40,190 bases of DNA from contig CAYYCP010000026.1 of assembly GCA_964470375.1 (NCBI GenBank), forward strand, positions 1 through 40,190, given 5' to 3'. The notes below the pieces were generated by a model. It was not told where the DNA came from, did no database searches, and saw only the letters and a list, made by a program, of their open reading frames with translations. Each line of letters opens with the position of its first letter. Within the stretch, counting starts at the first letter, position 1. Shown here piece by piece: positions 22,713 through 33,666 of this stretch. This stretch comes from CAYNQK01 sp964470375 (GTDB lineage Bacteria; Spirochaetota; Spirochaetia; Treponematales; JBGSOB01). The position numbers and the translations under genes were made by a program.

Positions 22713-22746
22713 ATCACAGTGGTTCCTGTGATGCGCTTTTATTATA
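22713..22746 (-). promoter_or_regulatory. -10 box and inverted repeat upstream of the PEGA gene
   Basis: On the minus strand a perfect TATAAT (22741-22746) has no good -35 box. Just downstream, ATCACAG-N6-CTGTGAT (22713-22732) has perfect seven-base arms and would start the transcript, as either an operator or a 5' hairpin. Confidence 0.45.
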
Positions 22747-22819
22747 CCCCTTTTTCAAGGTCGGCGCTGACTGACGCCTATCCTTCCCAGCATCAAGCCT
22801 GGATGCCCCGGGACCTTCT

Positions 22820-24082
22820 TTAGCCCCCTTCCGCGACGGGAAGGATCACGCGGACTAGGGTCCCCCGGCCGGGGGCGCTCTCGATCTCGATGTCGCCTTG
22901 GTGGCGTTCCACGATGGCCAGAGACAGACTCAGGCCGAGCCCTGTGCCCTGACCCTCCCCCTTTGTCGTGAAAAAGGGCTCGAAGATGCGCGCCAAGGTG
23001 GCCTGATCCATTCCCGTACCCGTATCCCGCACTTCCAGGATGGCCCGTTCTCCGGCCTGGCCGGGGCTTTCTCTCCTGACGCGCGCTTCTATAGCGCCGC
23101 CCTGAGGCATGGCGTCGCGGGCGTTCGCAATCAGGTTCATAATGACTTCCTCTATCTCGCCACGGTCGACCAGGATCGGTACGGCCTGGGCGTGCAAGTC
23201 CAGCTCAAGGCGCGTTCCCTTGTCAAGGATCTGACGCAGGATGGGGGCCATTGAGGCCACGATTTCATTGAGGTCCGCCACCTGGAGCCGGCTGTCCTGC
23301 CTGCGGCCGAAAGCCAGCAGAGTGCGGGTCAGGGCGGCGGCGCGCGAAGCGGCCTCCATGATGCCGCGCAGACATGATTCGCGCGCGGACGGATCCGAGC
23401 CCGGCTCAAGGGCTGCCTGGGCGAAGCCTATGATCGCCGAGAGGAGATTATTGAAGTCGTGCGCCACGCCGCTGGAAAGCTTCCCGAGCTCCTCCAAGCG
23501 CTGGGACCTGCGGACGCGTTCTTCCATCTTTTGCCTGGCTTGATCGGCCTTGTCCCGCTCCTGTATCTGACGGGCCAGGTCCAGATTGGCCTTCTCCAGC
23601 TCGAGCATCTTTTTCTCGAGCTTGTTGAAGAGTATGCGGTCATGCCGCCGCAGGAATTCTCCCTCATCGCCGATCTCTGACGCGATGCTGGTCCCGGCGG
23701 TGAGTTCCCGGCCGTAGGAGCCTAGGGCCGCCCGCAGCTCACGCATGAAGGCCTCGGGTTCCTGGGGCTTAATGATGAATCCGTCCGCGCCCAGGCTCAA
23801 GGCGAATTCCTCATCTGCGGGCTCGGTATATGTGGCCGTGTAAAAGATGAAGGGCACGTTCCGCAGGGTCGGGTCCGACTTACAACGGCGGCACAATTCG
23901 TAGCCATCCATCGATGGCATGAGAATGTCGCTGATGATCACGTCGGGCGGGTCGGAGGTGGCCGAATCAAGGGCTTCCAGGCCATTCCCGGCCATGCGTG
24001 TCTCCATGCCCTCCCCGCGCAGCAGGCAGTCCAGCAACAGGCGGTTCTGCTGGTTGTCGTCGACGATGAGCGCCTTAAGCAT
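22820..24082 (-). CDS. Hybrid response regulator-histidine kinase
   Basis: 420 residues from ATG 24082 (GGGAGG eight bases upstream; the GTG at 24091 is less likely). An N-terminal receiver domain has Asp8/Asp9, phospho-acceptor Asp52 in ISDILMPSMDG, Thr82 and Lys105. A coiled coil (about 150-195) leads to a kinase core with His208 in GVAHDFNNLL (the NtrB/HPK4-type motif), an N box NLIANARDAM, and G boxes DTGTGMD and GQGTGLGLSL. It is cytoplasmic with the receiver in front, so it would be switched by phosphorylation from another kinase. ATGCTTAA gives an 8-base overlap with the preceding gene, so translation is coupled in the three-gene operon. Confidence 0.92.
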   Translation of the reverse strand: MLKALIVDDNQQNRLLLDCLLRGEGMETRMAGNGLEALDSATSDPPDVIISDILMPSMDGYELCRRCKSDPTLRNVPFIFYTATYTEPADEEFALSLGADGFIIKPQEPEAFMRELRAALGSYGRELTAGTSIASEIGDEGEFLRRHDRILFNKLEKKMLELEKANLDLARQIQERDKADQARQKMEERVRRSQRLEELGKLSSGVAHDFNNLLSAIIGFAQAALEPGSDPSARESCLRGIMEAASRAAALTRTLLAFGRRQDSRLQVADLNEIVASMAPILRQILDKGTRLELDLHAQAVPILVDRGEIEEVIMNLIANARDAMPQGGAIEARVRRESPGQAGERAILEVRDTGTGMDQATLARIFEPFFTTKGEGQGTGLGLSLSLAIVERHQGDIEIESAPGRGTLVRVILPVAEGG

Positions 24083-24462
24083 CGCCTCCACCTCCCTTCC
24101 TCCCGATTGCCATGCCCGCCTCGACCGAGGCGACGAAGCGCTCGGGGTCGATGGGCTTCTCGATGTACCCGTCGCAGCCGGCGGCTATGGCCTTCTCGCG
24201 GTCGCCGGGCATGGCGTAGGATGTGACTGCGATGATCGGGGTCCTGTCCAGTGCCGGATGGGAGCGCAGCAGCCTTGCCACCGCGTGGCCGTCCATCCCC
24301 GGCAGCTGGATATCCAGAAGTATCAAGTCGGGGAGCTCCGCATCGGCGATGCGCACGCCCTCGGCTCCGTCGGCCGCAGACAGGACGGTATGCCCGGCGC
24401 GCTCCAGCATATACTTGACTAGATACAAGTTTTGAGCATTGTCCTCGATGATCAGGATCCGC

Positions 24463-24470
<8 letters not shown>
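24075..24470 (-). CDS. Single-domain response regulator (receiver only)
   Basis: 131 residues, a receiver with no output domain, in the manner of DivK or CheY. Acidic pocket at Glu9/Asp10, phospho-acceptor Asp53 in LLDIQLPGMDG, Thr83 and Lys105 are all in place. The start is the second ATG (24470), as GGAGG is eight bases before it but only two before the ATG at 24476. It overlaps the kinase gene in front by eight bases (ATGGGTAA) and the following hybrid kinase by eight. It likely carries phosphate between the membrane kinase and another partner, or acts by protein binding. Confidence 0.93.
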
Positions 24471-26826
<2,356 letters not shown>

Positions 26827-26855
26827 TTCTATTTTCTCCCGCGGGCTACGGAAAG

Positions 26856-26884
26856 AGTCTAGGCTTCAGGGAAGGCCTTGTCAA
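26856..26884 (-). promoter_or_regulatory. Promoter of the histidine kinase operon
   Basis: On the minus strand TTGACA (26879-26884) and TAGACT (26856-26861) are 17 bases apart. The next three genes overlap, so this is probably the only promoter for all of them. Confidence 0.65.
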
Positions 26885-27009
26885 ATGCGCCCGGCTTTTC
26901 CCCGTGAGCGCCGGGGCCTCGGCTGCAGCCCGAGACCCGGCTAGGGCTCCCTGGATTCTCTAATGCATGAATTTTGAGCAGGCTTCTCCCATCGTGATGC
27001 CCGCCGCGG

Positions 27010-27038
27010 TGGACAGCCCGGCGCGGCCGGCCTATAAT
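27010..27038 (+). promoter_or_regulatory. Promoter of the CoA-binding gene
   Basis: TGGACA (27010-27015) and TATAAT (27033-27038) are 17 bases apart, followed by a short leader containing AGGAGG about six bases before the ATG at 27070. Confidence 0.6.
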
Positions 27039-27069
27039 CCTAGCCGCGATATCGGGCGAGGAGGCGGAG

Positions 27070-27534
27070 ATGGGCGCAGCCAAGGCCAGCATGGCCGACA
27101 TAAGGGCGATCCTCTCGGAGAAGAGCGTGGCTGTGGCCGGGCTCTCTCGCAGCGGCCAGGCCATGTCGAACTCGGTCCTGGCCGAGCTGAAGGCCCGCGG
27201 CTACAAGACGTACGCGGTCAACCCGAACGCCGAAAGGATCGGGGACGATGCCTGCTATCCATCGCTGTCGGCCCTGGCCGGGAAGGCCGGCGCTGTCATC
27301 GTCTTCACCAAGCCCGAGGTGAGCGAGTCGGTGGTCCGCGACGCGGCCGCGGCCGGCATACGCAAGGTCTGGCTGCAGCAGGGAGCGGAATCCGAGGGCG
27401 CCATCGCGGCGGCCCGCGCGGCCGGCCTGACCCTGGTGGCCGGGCAGTGCGTGCTGATGCACCTGGAACCGGTGGGAGCCCTGCACGGGATCCACCGCTT
27501 CTTCGCCCGCCTCTTCGGCTCAGCGCCCCGCTGA
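27070..27534 (+). CDS. CoA-binding protein (YccU/CoA_binding_2 family)
   Basis: 154 residues with a Rossmann-type CoA-binding fold, as in the succinyl-CoA synthetase alpha N-terminus. SVAVAGLSRSGQAMSNSVLAELKARGYKTYAVNPNAERIGDDACYPSLS is the family core, and VWLQQGAESEGAIAAARAAGLTLVAGQCVLMHLEP is the second half, with the conserved QQGA and the CxxxxH-like end. These proteins bind CoA in the cytoplasm; no enzyme activity is established for the small versions. The MarC gene follows after 13 bases with its own ribosome site, so the two may be co-transcribed. Confidence 0.88.
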   Translation: MGAAKASMADIRAILSEKSVAVAGLSRSGQAMSNSVLAELKARGYKTYAVNPNAERIGDDACYPSLSALAGKAGAVIVFTKPEVSESVVRDAAAAGIRKVWLQQGAESEGAIAAARAAGLTLVAGQCVLMHLEPVGALHGIHRFFARLFGSAPR

Positions 27535-27547
27535 GGGAGGTCCGCCT

Positions 27548-28162
27548 ATGGGGCTGAAGGAATTCCTGTCCACTTGGCTCAATGCATTCCTGGGCCTCTT
27601 CGCCATCCTGAACCCGCTGGGAAACATAGGCCTGTTCGTTGAGAACACCGCGTCTCTGAACCGGCGCGAACGCTTCCGCGTCTTCAACCTGACAAGCCTG
27701 GCGGCCTTCGCCACCCTCCTCCTCCTGACCCTTTTCGGAAAGTGGATCATGGTCCACGTCTTCGGCATCAGCATCCAGGAGTTCAAGATAGCCGGCGGTG
27801 TCCTGCTCACGGTCATAGCGGTCCAGCGCATCCTCTTCAGCAAGAAGGCCGGACGCGAATCCGAGGGCGGCGATGTTTACGAGCAGGCCGTGGTCCCGAT
27901 GGCTGTGCCCCTCCTAGTGGGGCCGGGGGCCATAGCCACCAGCCTTCTCATCTACGACCGCGACGGGCCGGTAGTATCCATAGGCTCCCTTGTCGCGGTG
28001 AGCCTGGTCACCTGGGGCATCCTCCAGGCCTCGCATTTCCTCAAGCGCATCATGGGCAAATTCGGGGTGATGGTGGTGAGTCGCATTCTGTTCATTTTCA
28101 TAGCCGCCATCGGCGTGCGTTTTCTCCTCTCCGGGCTCTCGGAATACTTCGGTATCGGCTGA
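27548..28162 (+). CDS. MarC-family integral membrane protein
   Basis: 204 residues with six hydrophobic segments. LFAILNPLGNIGLFV in the first helix and VPLLVGPGAIATSLLIY in the middle are the two pseudo-repeats with the NPxG/GPG signatures of the MarC/YhgN family. Function is unsettled; despite the name, MarC is not shown to cause drug resistance. GGAGG is close to the ATG. It runs in the same direction as the CoA-binding gene (13-base gap). A GC-rich inverted repeat follows the stop but no T-run. Confidence 0.88.
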   Translation: MGLKEFLSTWLNAFLGLFAILNPLGNIGLFVENTASLNRRERFRVFNLTSLAAFATLLLLTLFGKWIMVHVFGISIQEFKIAGGVLLTVIAVQRILFSKKAGRESEGGDVYEQAVVPMAVPLLVGPGAIATSLLIYDRDGPVVSIGSLVAVSLVTWGILQASHFLKRIMGKFGVMVVSRILFIFIAAIGVRFLLSGLSEYFGIG

Positions 28163-28208
28163 GGCGGCCCGGCCGGGGAGCGCCGGTTGGTACAGTGGCG
28201 TACCGCCT

Positions 28209-28243
28209 TGCCTCCGGGGCTATGCTGCGCCAGCATGGAGGCA
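28209..28243 (+). promoter_or_regulatory. Leader hairpin before the MBL lipoprotein gene
   Basis: TGCCTCC (28209-28215) pairs with GGAGGCA (28237-28243) and, inside, ATGCTG with CAGCAT around a CGC loop. The ribosome site AGAGGT follows directly, so the hairpin could affect translation. Confidence 0.45.
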
Positions 28244-28254
28244 GAGGTGCGCAC

Positions 28255-29007
28255 ATGAAACAGTTCATGATGGCAGTCCTGGCGGCGGCGGTCCTGGCTG
28301 CCTGTACCGGGGGCGATGGCTCAGGGCCGGTGGCCGACCCCCTGGCGGGTTTGTCCTGGCTGGACGGTCGCTCGAGCTACGGCAGTGTCTCGATGCTGCT
28401 CGAGCGGGCTGGCAAGGCGGTCTACGTGGACCCAGTGATGATCGACAAGGTGCAGGGGCTGCCCAAAGCTGACCTCATCCTTATCACCCACAACCACACC
28501 GACCACTACAGCCCCAAGTCGGTCAAGGATCTCCTCAAGAAGGGTACGGTGATTGCGACCTCAGCGGATGTGGCCTTCAACCTTGGGCAGCTCAAAATCA
28601 AGGGCGTCAAGTCCGTGAAGCCCGGCGACGAATTCAAGGCCGCTGGTTTCAAAATCAAGGCCCTGCCCATGGTGTCAACAGCCGGCTCGAATTCCCACCA
28701 CGCCGAGGCGGAGTGGGTAGGCTTCCTCTTAGACGCGGCCGGGGCGCGTTACTATTTCTCGGGCGATTCGAGCCTGGGCCCGGAGACCAGATCCCTGGAA
28801 AACATCGATGTGGCTGTCCTCAACCTCCGCGCCGACTACGTGGTGGGCGGGGCGGGCATGGCCGACTGGGCCGCGGCGGTGAAGCCGGCCGCCCTCATGC
28901 CCGTTCACTGGGGGGAAGGCCTCTATGACGATAGTCGCCAGCTGGCTGAGCTCAAAGCGGCCATGCCCCAGGGCGTGAAGCTGCTCCTGCCTGAGAAGCG
29001 GAAATGA
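28255..29007 (+). CDS. Lipoprotein of the metallo-beta-lactamase fold (UlaG-like)
   Basis: 250 residues. A lipoprotein signal peptide ends in LAAC (Cys17). The fold is that of UlaG-type MBL proteins: short N-terminal strand pairs, then ITHNHTDHYS (His79, His81, Asp83, His84), followed by STAGSNSHHAEAEWVGFLL, YYFSGDSSLGP and LMPVHWGEG, all positions that supply metal ligands in this family. UlaG-type enzymes cut lactones or phosphoesters; some only bind metal. A lipid anchor would place this one on the outside of a membrane, which is unusual compared with the cytoplasmic UlaG. AGAGGT is about seven bases upstream of the ATG at 28255. Confidence 0.87.
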   Translation: MKQFMMAVLAAAVLAACTGGDGSGPVADPLAGLSWLDGRSSYGSVSMLLERAGKAVYVDPVMIDKVQGLPKADLILITHNHTDHYSPKSVKDLLKKGTVIATSADVAFNLGQLKIKGVKSVKPGDEFKAAGFKIKALPMVSTAGSNSHHAEAEWVGFLLDAAGARYYFSGDSSLGPETRSLENIDVAVLNLRADYVVGGAGMADWAAAVKPAALMPVHWGEGLYDDSRQLAELKAAMPQGVKLLLPEKRK

Positions 29008-29069
29008 GGGCCGCGGCGCCGGCGGGGGTGAAGCTAGTTTTCCTGGCGAAGCGCTGAGGCCCCCGGTCC

Positions 29070-29831
29070 TTACCAGCCGAGGGCGAAGCGCACGTACTCC
29101 TTGGACCCGTCCGGGGAGAGGAGCTTGGCCCTGACGGGGCGCGCCCCGTCCCCGGCCGAAACGAAGGCCAGGTGGAGCTCCTCCCCCAGGAAGGCCTCGG
29201 CCATGAAGTTGACCTCGACGTCTAGGGGGGGCGAACCGGGAGAGGTCTCGGCCAGCCCGTCCGCGAGCATCTTGATGTAGGCGGTATTGGTGACATGGCC
29301 GTTCATGTCCAGGTCGCTCGGGCGTACGCGGAATCCCAGGGCCGGAGCCCCGGAGGGGGCGGCGGCGAAGTCGGCGATTTTGGAGGCGTCCGCGTCCAGG
29401 GCCCGTTCGCCGGAGAAGCTGAAACGCCCGGCCAGGAATTCGTCCGCCCGCAGGGGGCGCCGGGAGGCGTAGTCCACCAGTAGCCATGAGCTGGTCCCCA
29501 GCACGGCCGGAGAGCCGCCCGGCCCGCTGACGATGAAATCGCGCAACGCGATCAGGCCTTGGGTCCCGCGCGGCCAGGTGCGCACCAGCAGGCGCTCGCG
29601 GTAGCGCGGATAGGCCGTCACGCGAACCCTGATGCGGCTGAGGATCCATGTCATGCCGGCCGGGATAAGGTCGGCGAAGCCGGCCCCGCACAGATCGGCA
29701 TGGTAGCCGGCGGCTTCCTGAAGGATTTCGAAGACGGCGTCCAGGCGCATGGAGCCGTCGGCCGCGCAGTCAACCGAGCGCAGGGCGTACTCTTCCTGGT
29801 GGACCGCCGGCGCAGTTTCTTTTTCCAGCAT
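29070..29831 (-). CDS. Acyl-ACP thioesterase (FatA/FatB-like)
   Basis: 253 residues with two hot-dog domains. The first holds EEYALRSVDCAADGSMRLDAVFEILQEAAGYHA; the second holds VRPSDLDMNGHVTNTAYIKML, matching the plant FatA/FatB motif with catalytic Asn and His, and VEVNFMAEAFLGEEL, which supplies the acidic residue. It would release free fatty acids from acyl carrier protein in the cytoplasm, for membrane lipid or other acyl products. The start at 29831 agrees with the domain start and with a promoter whose -10 ends six bases before it. It diverges from the aldehyde dehydrogenase, sharing about 100 bases of promoter DNA. Confidence 0.9.
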   Translation of the reverse strand: MLEKETAPAVHQEEYALRSVDCAADGSMRLDAVFEILQEAAGYHADLCGAGFADLIPAGMTWILSRIRVRVTAYPRYRERLLVRTWPRGTQGLIALRDFIVSGPGGSPAVLGTSSWLLVDYASRRPLRADEFLAGRFSFSGERALDADASKIADFAAAPSGAPALGFRVRPSDLDMNGHVTNTAYIKMLADGLAETSPGSPPLDVEVNFMAEAFLGEELHLAFVSAGDGARPVRAKLLSPDGSKEYVRFALGW

Positions 29832-29837
29832 GCAGCC

Positions 29838-29867
29838 AGTGTAGCCTTGCGCCGTTGCGCGGGGCAA
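29838..29867 (-). promoter_or_regulatory. Promoter of the thioesterase gene, leaderless geometry
   Basis: On the minus strand TTGCCC (29862-29867) and TACACT (29838-29843) are 18 bases apart. The -10 ends six bases before the ATG at 29831, with no ribosome site. Confidence 0.5.
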
Positions 29868-29883
29868 GGCCCGCCGTTTTCCC

Positions 29884-29912
29884 TTGTGCCGGCGGCCAGG
29901 CGGGTGTACCAT
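29884..29912 (+). promoter_or_regulatory. Possible promoter of the aldehyde dehydrogenase gene
   Basis: TTGTGC (29884-29889) and TACCAT (29907-29912) are 17 bases apart, with AGGAGG at 29919-29924 six bases before the ATG at 29931. The leader would be only about 12 bases and contain the ribosome site. Confidence 0.35.
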
Positions 29913-29930
29913 GCCGCCAGGAGGCAGGCC

Positions 29931-31463
29931 ATGGATGCAGACCGAGCTGGACCCGTCACGGACCGCGCTGGACTGGAACAGGCCGTCAAGGATGCCCGCA
30001 GGGCCCAGGCCGAATGGGCGGCCATGTCCCTGCGCGAGCGGGCCCGGCGCCTCAGGCCCATGGGCCGGCACATCGCCGCCCATGCGGATTCCCTGGCTGC
30101 CGCCATCTGCGCCGACGTGGGCAAGACCATGGTGGACGCCATGGCCGCCGAGGTCCTTCCGGCCGCCCTGGGCCTGTCCTGGTACGCCCGGCGGGCCCGG
30201 ACCGTGCTGCGCCCCCGGCGCCGCGGCATGGGTAGCCTCCTCCTCTTCAACAAGGTCACCACAGTGCAGCGCGCGCCCTGGGGCCTGGTGGGCATCATTT
30301 CTCCGTGGAACTACCCCTTTTCCATACCCTTCGCCGAATTGTGCATGGCCCTTGTGGCGGGTAACGCGGCTATTCTCAAGGTCGCCTCGGCCTGCCCCCG
30401 CACAGCCGAGGCCCTGGACGCCTGCCTGGCCGCAGCCGATCTGCCTAAGGGACTGTATACGCGCCTGGCCATGCCCGGGCGCGAGGCCGGCGAGGCCCTC
30501 CTAGCCTCCGGCGTGGACAAGCTCTTCTTCACCGGCTCCGTAGCCGCCGGGCGCGAATTGATGGGACGCGCGGCAGCCAAGCCCATACCGGTGGTCCTGG
30601 AGCTGGGCGGCTGCGACGCGGCCATCATCCTTGAGGACGCCGACTTGGAGAAGGCCGCCTGGGGCATCCTCTGGGCCGCCTACGCCAACGCCGGCCAGTC
30701 CTGCGGCGGGGCCCAGCGCATCCTGGTCCAGGCATCGGTTTATGAGCGCTTCTCATCCATCCTGTCGGCGCGCTTGCGCGGCCTGCGCTTCGGCGCGATC
30801 GGGGCCACCGAGGCTGACCTGGGTCCCCTCGTATCTGAGAAGCAGCGGGCCGCCCTGGAAGCCCAACTCCGCGCGGCCGAGGCCCTAGGGGCTAGGATCC
30901 TGGCCCGCAACGATCCCCCGCCGGATTGGCGCGGAGCTTATTTCCCGGCAGTTCTCCTGGAGGAGCCGGCCGAGCCCGCGCGGCGCAGCCCAGCCTGGTA
31001 TGAGGAGTTTTTCGGCCCGGTGGCTACCCTGAAATCGTTCGGCACCGAGGAGGAGGCGCTCGCATTGGCCAACGACTCGGACTTCGGCCTGACCGCCTCG
31101 GTCTGGTCCCGCGATAGGCGCAGGGCTCGGAGGCTGGCCGGGCGCCTTCAGGTCGGGGCGGTGACCATCAACGATCACCTCATGTCCCACGGCTTGGCCG
31201 AGAGTCCCTGGGGGGGCTTCAGGGAATCGGGCATCGGGCGCAGCCACGGGGAGGAGGGGCTCCTCGAGATGACCCAGCCGCGGGCCCTGGTGGACGACAT
31301 CCTGGGCGTCGCCACCAAGAACATCTGGTGGCACCCCTATTCGGCCAAGGTCTACGCGGGCTTGCGCGGGGCCCTGGACTTCCTTCACGCCGCCGGCCTA
31401 CGGCGCCGTCTGGCCGGCTTGCGGCGCCTGCTGGCAATCCTGGGACGCTACTTCGAGAAGTAG
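29931..31463 (+). CDS. NAD(P)-dependent aldehyde dehydrogenase
   Basis: 510 residues from ATG 29931, which has AGGAGG six bases upstream; a longer open frame to 29559 is antisense to the thioesterase and is ignored. Catalytic Cys258 in ANAGQSCGGAQR, general base Glu224 in VVLELGG, Asn127 in SPWNYPF and the FTGS motif (200-203) are all present. FFGPVATLKSF and GIGRSHGEEG are conserved C-terminal features. The hydrophobic, Arg-rich tail (GLRGALDFLHAAGLRRRLAGLRRLL) could associate with a membrane, as in fatty aldehyde dehydrogenases. Together with the divergent thioesterase it suggests fatty-acyl metabolism: oxidation of long-chain aldehydes to acids. The link is inference from position. Confidence 0.92.
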   Translation: MDADRAGPVTDRAGLEQAVKDARRAQAEWAAMSLRERARRLRPMGRHIAAHADSLAAAICADVGKTMVDAMAAEVLPAALGLSWYARRARTVLRPRRRGMGSLLLFNKVTTVQRAPWGLVGIISPWNYPFSIPFAELCMALVAGNAAILKVASACPRTAEALDACLAAADLPKGLYTRLAMPGREAGEALLASGVDKLFFTGSVAAGRELMGRAAAKPIPVVLELGGCDAAIILEDADLEKAAWGILWAAYANAGQSCGGAQRILVQASVYERFSSILSARLRGLRFGAIGATEADLGPLVSEKQRAALEAQLRAAEALGARILARNDPPPDWRGAYFPAVLLEEPAEPARRSPAWYEEFFGPVATLKSFGTEEEALALANDSDFGLTASVWSRDRRRARRLAGRLQVGAVTINDHLMSHGLAESPWGGFRESGIGRSHGEEGLLEMTQPRALVDDILGVATKNIWWHPYSAKVYAGLRGALDFLHAAGLRRRLAGLRRLLAILGRYFEK

Positions 31464-31472
31464 GGCCGCTCC

Positions 31473-33542
31473 TCAGCCGCGCGCGGCAATGCTCTCGGAG
31501 AAGGGCGGGGCCCGCCTCAGTACCTCGCGCACGACAGCATTGGCGGGGGAGCTCAGGCCCGGATCAGCCTCCAGGAGGGCGAAGGCGTCGGAACGGGCAT
31601 CCTCCAGGAGGGCCGCGTCACGGACCAGGTCGGCGAAGGCCAACCTGAGCTGCCCCGACTGGTCGGTGCCTGATATCTCGCCGGGGCCGCGTATGCGCAG
31701 GTCCTCCTCGGCGATCTTGAAGCCGTCCGTCGTCTCCATCATCACCTTGAGGCGGGCCCGGGCGTCCTCGGTCAGCTCCTTGGAATAGACAAGGAAGGCG
31801 TAGGACTGGAGGGATCCGCGCCCCACCCGGCCGCGCAGCTGGTGCAGAGCCGCCAAGCCGAAGCGCTCGGCGTGCTCCACCACCATGCAGGTGGCCTCGG
31901 GCACATCCACGCCCACCTCGACCACGCTGGTGGCCACCAGGACCTGGAGGTCGCCGCGCTTGAAGGCCGCCATGGTCTCGCGCTTCTCCTCCTCGGGCAG
32001 GCGCGAGTGGATGAGCCCCACCCGCAGACCCTTGAAGGGCCCTGAAGCCAGGGATTCGCGCATGGACACGGCGTCCTTGAGATCCAGATTGGCCGAGGAT
32101 TCGATCAGTGGATAGACGAAGTAGGCCCGCCTCCCCTGGTCGATCTCGCGCTTGACGAAATCGTAGACCTTCTGCTCCCTGCCCTGGACCGCCAGGTGGG
32201 TGATCACCGGTCTGCGCCCGGCCGGCATCTCGCGCAGGGCGGAGACGTCCAGGTCCCCGTACTCTGTCAGGGCCAGGGTGCGCGGGATGGGGGTGGCGGT
32301 CATCAGCAGGACGTCGGGCTCGCGGGCCTTGGCTCCCAGGGCCACCCGCTGTAGGACTCCGAAGCGGTGCTGCTCGTCTATGATGGCTAGGCCCAGGTTC
32401 CGGAAACGCACGTCATCGGAGAAGAGGGCATGGGTGCCGATGACCAGGTCTATCTCGCCATCGGCCAGGGCCGCCAGGAGGGCCCGCCGCCCGGCTTCCT
32501 TGACATTGCCGGACAGGAAGGCCAGGCGGATGCCCAGAGGCTCCAGGAGGCGGGCGGCTGTCTCCGCGTGCTGACGGGCCAGGAGCTCGGTGGGCGCCAT
32601 CAGGGCGGCCTGAGATCCGCGCTCGACGGCCTCGCAGGCGGCTAGGAAGGACACCAGGGTCTTGCCAGAGCCCACATCGCCCTGGAGGAGGCGGGCCATG
32701 GGGCGGGGGGCGTCCATGTCGCGGCGGATCTCCTGGAATGCCCTCTCCTGATCCCCGGTGAGGGTGAAGGGCAACCGTTCCACGAGGCGCCTGGCCAGGC
32801 CGGATCTCCGGGCGCCCGGGGCGCGCTGCCCGCGCTCGACTCGGAAGGCCTTGCGGGCCATGGAGCGGCGCCCGATCATCAGCTCCAGGTAGAAGAGCTC
32901 GGCATAAGCCAGGCTGCGCCGGGCATCGGACAAGGCTTCCATGGAAGAGGGTGTATGCAGCTCCTCTATGGCCCGTCCCGTCGGCAGGAGGCCGCGCCGC
33001 TCCATGATCTCCGTGGGCAGATCAGGCTCAGCGCGCTTGCCGTAACCCTCGACTGCCCTTGTCGCCAGCTTTCTCATGGTCCCCTGGGTCAGGCCGGCGC
33101 TCAGAGGATATACCGGCAGGACGCGCCCCGGAGGCAGGTCCTCGCCTTCGGCCAGGGGCTCGGCCTCGAAGGTCGAGGATTGGATCTCCCCGTAACGGAA
33201 CTGGAAGGATCCGCACAGGGCTATGCGGGCCCCCACCGGAAGCTGTTTCTCAAGGAAGGGGCGGTTGAAGCAGACTAAGGCCGCCTCGGCGCTGCCGTCA
33301 TCGACTATCACCTTCAGGGTCCGCATCCGCCCATAGCCGAACCACTGGTGACCGATCACCCTAGCCAGGGTGTTGACCTTGGGGAAGCGGGCGAAGTCTT
33401 TCAGGGGCACCCGGCGGGTGCGGTCCTCGTAATCCCGCGGGGCGAGGAGGAGGAGGTCGCGCAGGCACAGAACCCCCAGCTGGGCTAGGGCGGCGCCGAC
33501 GCGCGGGCCGGCGCCCTTGAGGACGCTGAGGGGTTGGTTCAT
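31473..33542 (-). CDS. recG: ATP-dependent DNA helicase RecG
   Basis: 689 residues from ATG 33542, the usual RecG length. A longer frame to ATG 33608 would add 22 residues with no family resemblance. An N-terminal wedge domain (LSVLKGAGPRVGAALAQLGVLCLRDLLLLAPRDYED) is followed by the helicase core: Walker A GDVGSGKT, the IIDEQHRFGV box, LMTATPIPRTL, and the C-terminal ATSVVEVGVDVPEA with QLRGRVGRG. RecG reverses stalled replication forks and resolves recombination junctions. It converges on the aldehyde dehydrogenase with nine bases between stops. Ribosome site weak. About 125 bases separate this start from the M32 gene on the other strand. Confidence 0.97.
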   Translation of the reverse strand: MNQPLSVLKGAGPRVGAALAQLGVLCLRDLLLLAPRDYEDRTRRVPLKDFARFPKVNTLARVIGHQWFGYGRMRTLKVIVDDGSAEAALVCFNRPFLEKQLPVGARIALCGSFQFRYGEIQSSTFEAEPLAEGEDLPPGRVLPVYPLSAGLTQGTMRKLATRAVEGYGKRAEPDLPTEIMERRGLLPTGRAIEELHTPSSMEALSDARRSLAYAELFYLELMIGRRSMARKAFRVERGQRAPGARRSGLARRLVERLPFTLTGDQERAFQEIRRDMDAPRPMARLLQGDVGSGKTLVSFLAACEAVERGSQAALMAPTELLARQHAETAARLLEPLGIRLAFLSGNVKEAGRRALLAALADGEIDLVIGTHALFSDDVRFRNLGLAIIDEQHRFGVLQRVALGAKAREPDVLLMTATPIPRTLALTEYGDLDVSALREMPAGRRPVITHLAVQGREQKVYDFVKREIDQGRRAYFVYPLIESSANLDLKDAVSMRESLASGPFKGLRVGLIHSRLPEEEKRETMAAFKRGDLQVLVATSVVEVGVDVPEATCMVVEHAERFGLAALHQLRGRVGRGSLQSYAFLVYSKELTEDARARLKVMMETTDGFKIAEEDLRIRGPGEISGTDQSGQLRLAFADLVRDAALLEDARSDAFALLEADPGLSSPANAVVREVLRRAPPFSESIAARG

Positions 33543-33630
33543 CTCGCGCAGGAACACCGGCCCAGTATCGGGGCAGGCGGGATGGGCGGTCAAGGCTCGG
33601 GCCACCATCCGGTTCGGCAGAGTATCGCGC

Positions 33631-33660
33631 CTGGCAGGCGGGGCGGCTCCATGCTAGAAT
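33631..33660 (+). promoter_or_regulatory. Promoter of the M32 carboxypeptidase gene, leaderless geometry
   Basis: CTGGCA (33631-33636) and TAGAAT (33655-33660) are 18 bases apart; the -10 box ends six bases before the ATG at 33667. No ribosome site. Confidence 0.45.
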
Positions 33661-33666
33661 CCCTCC

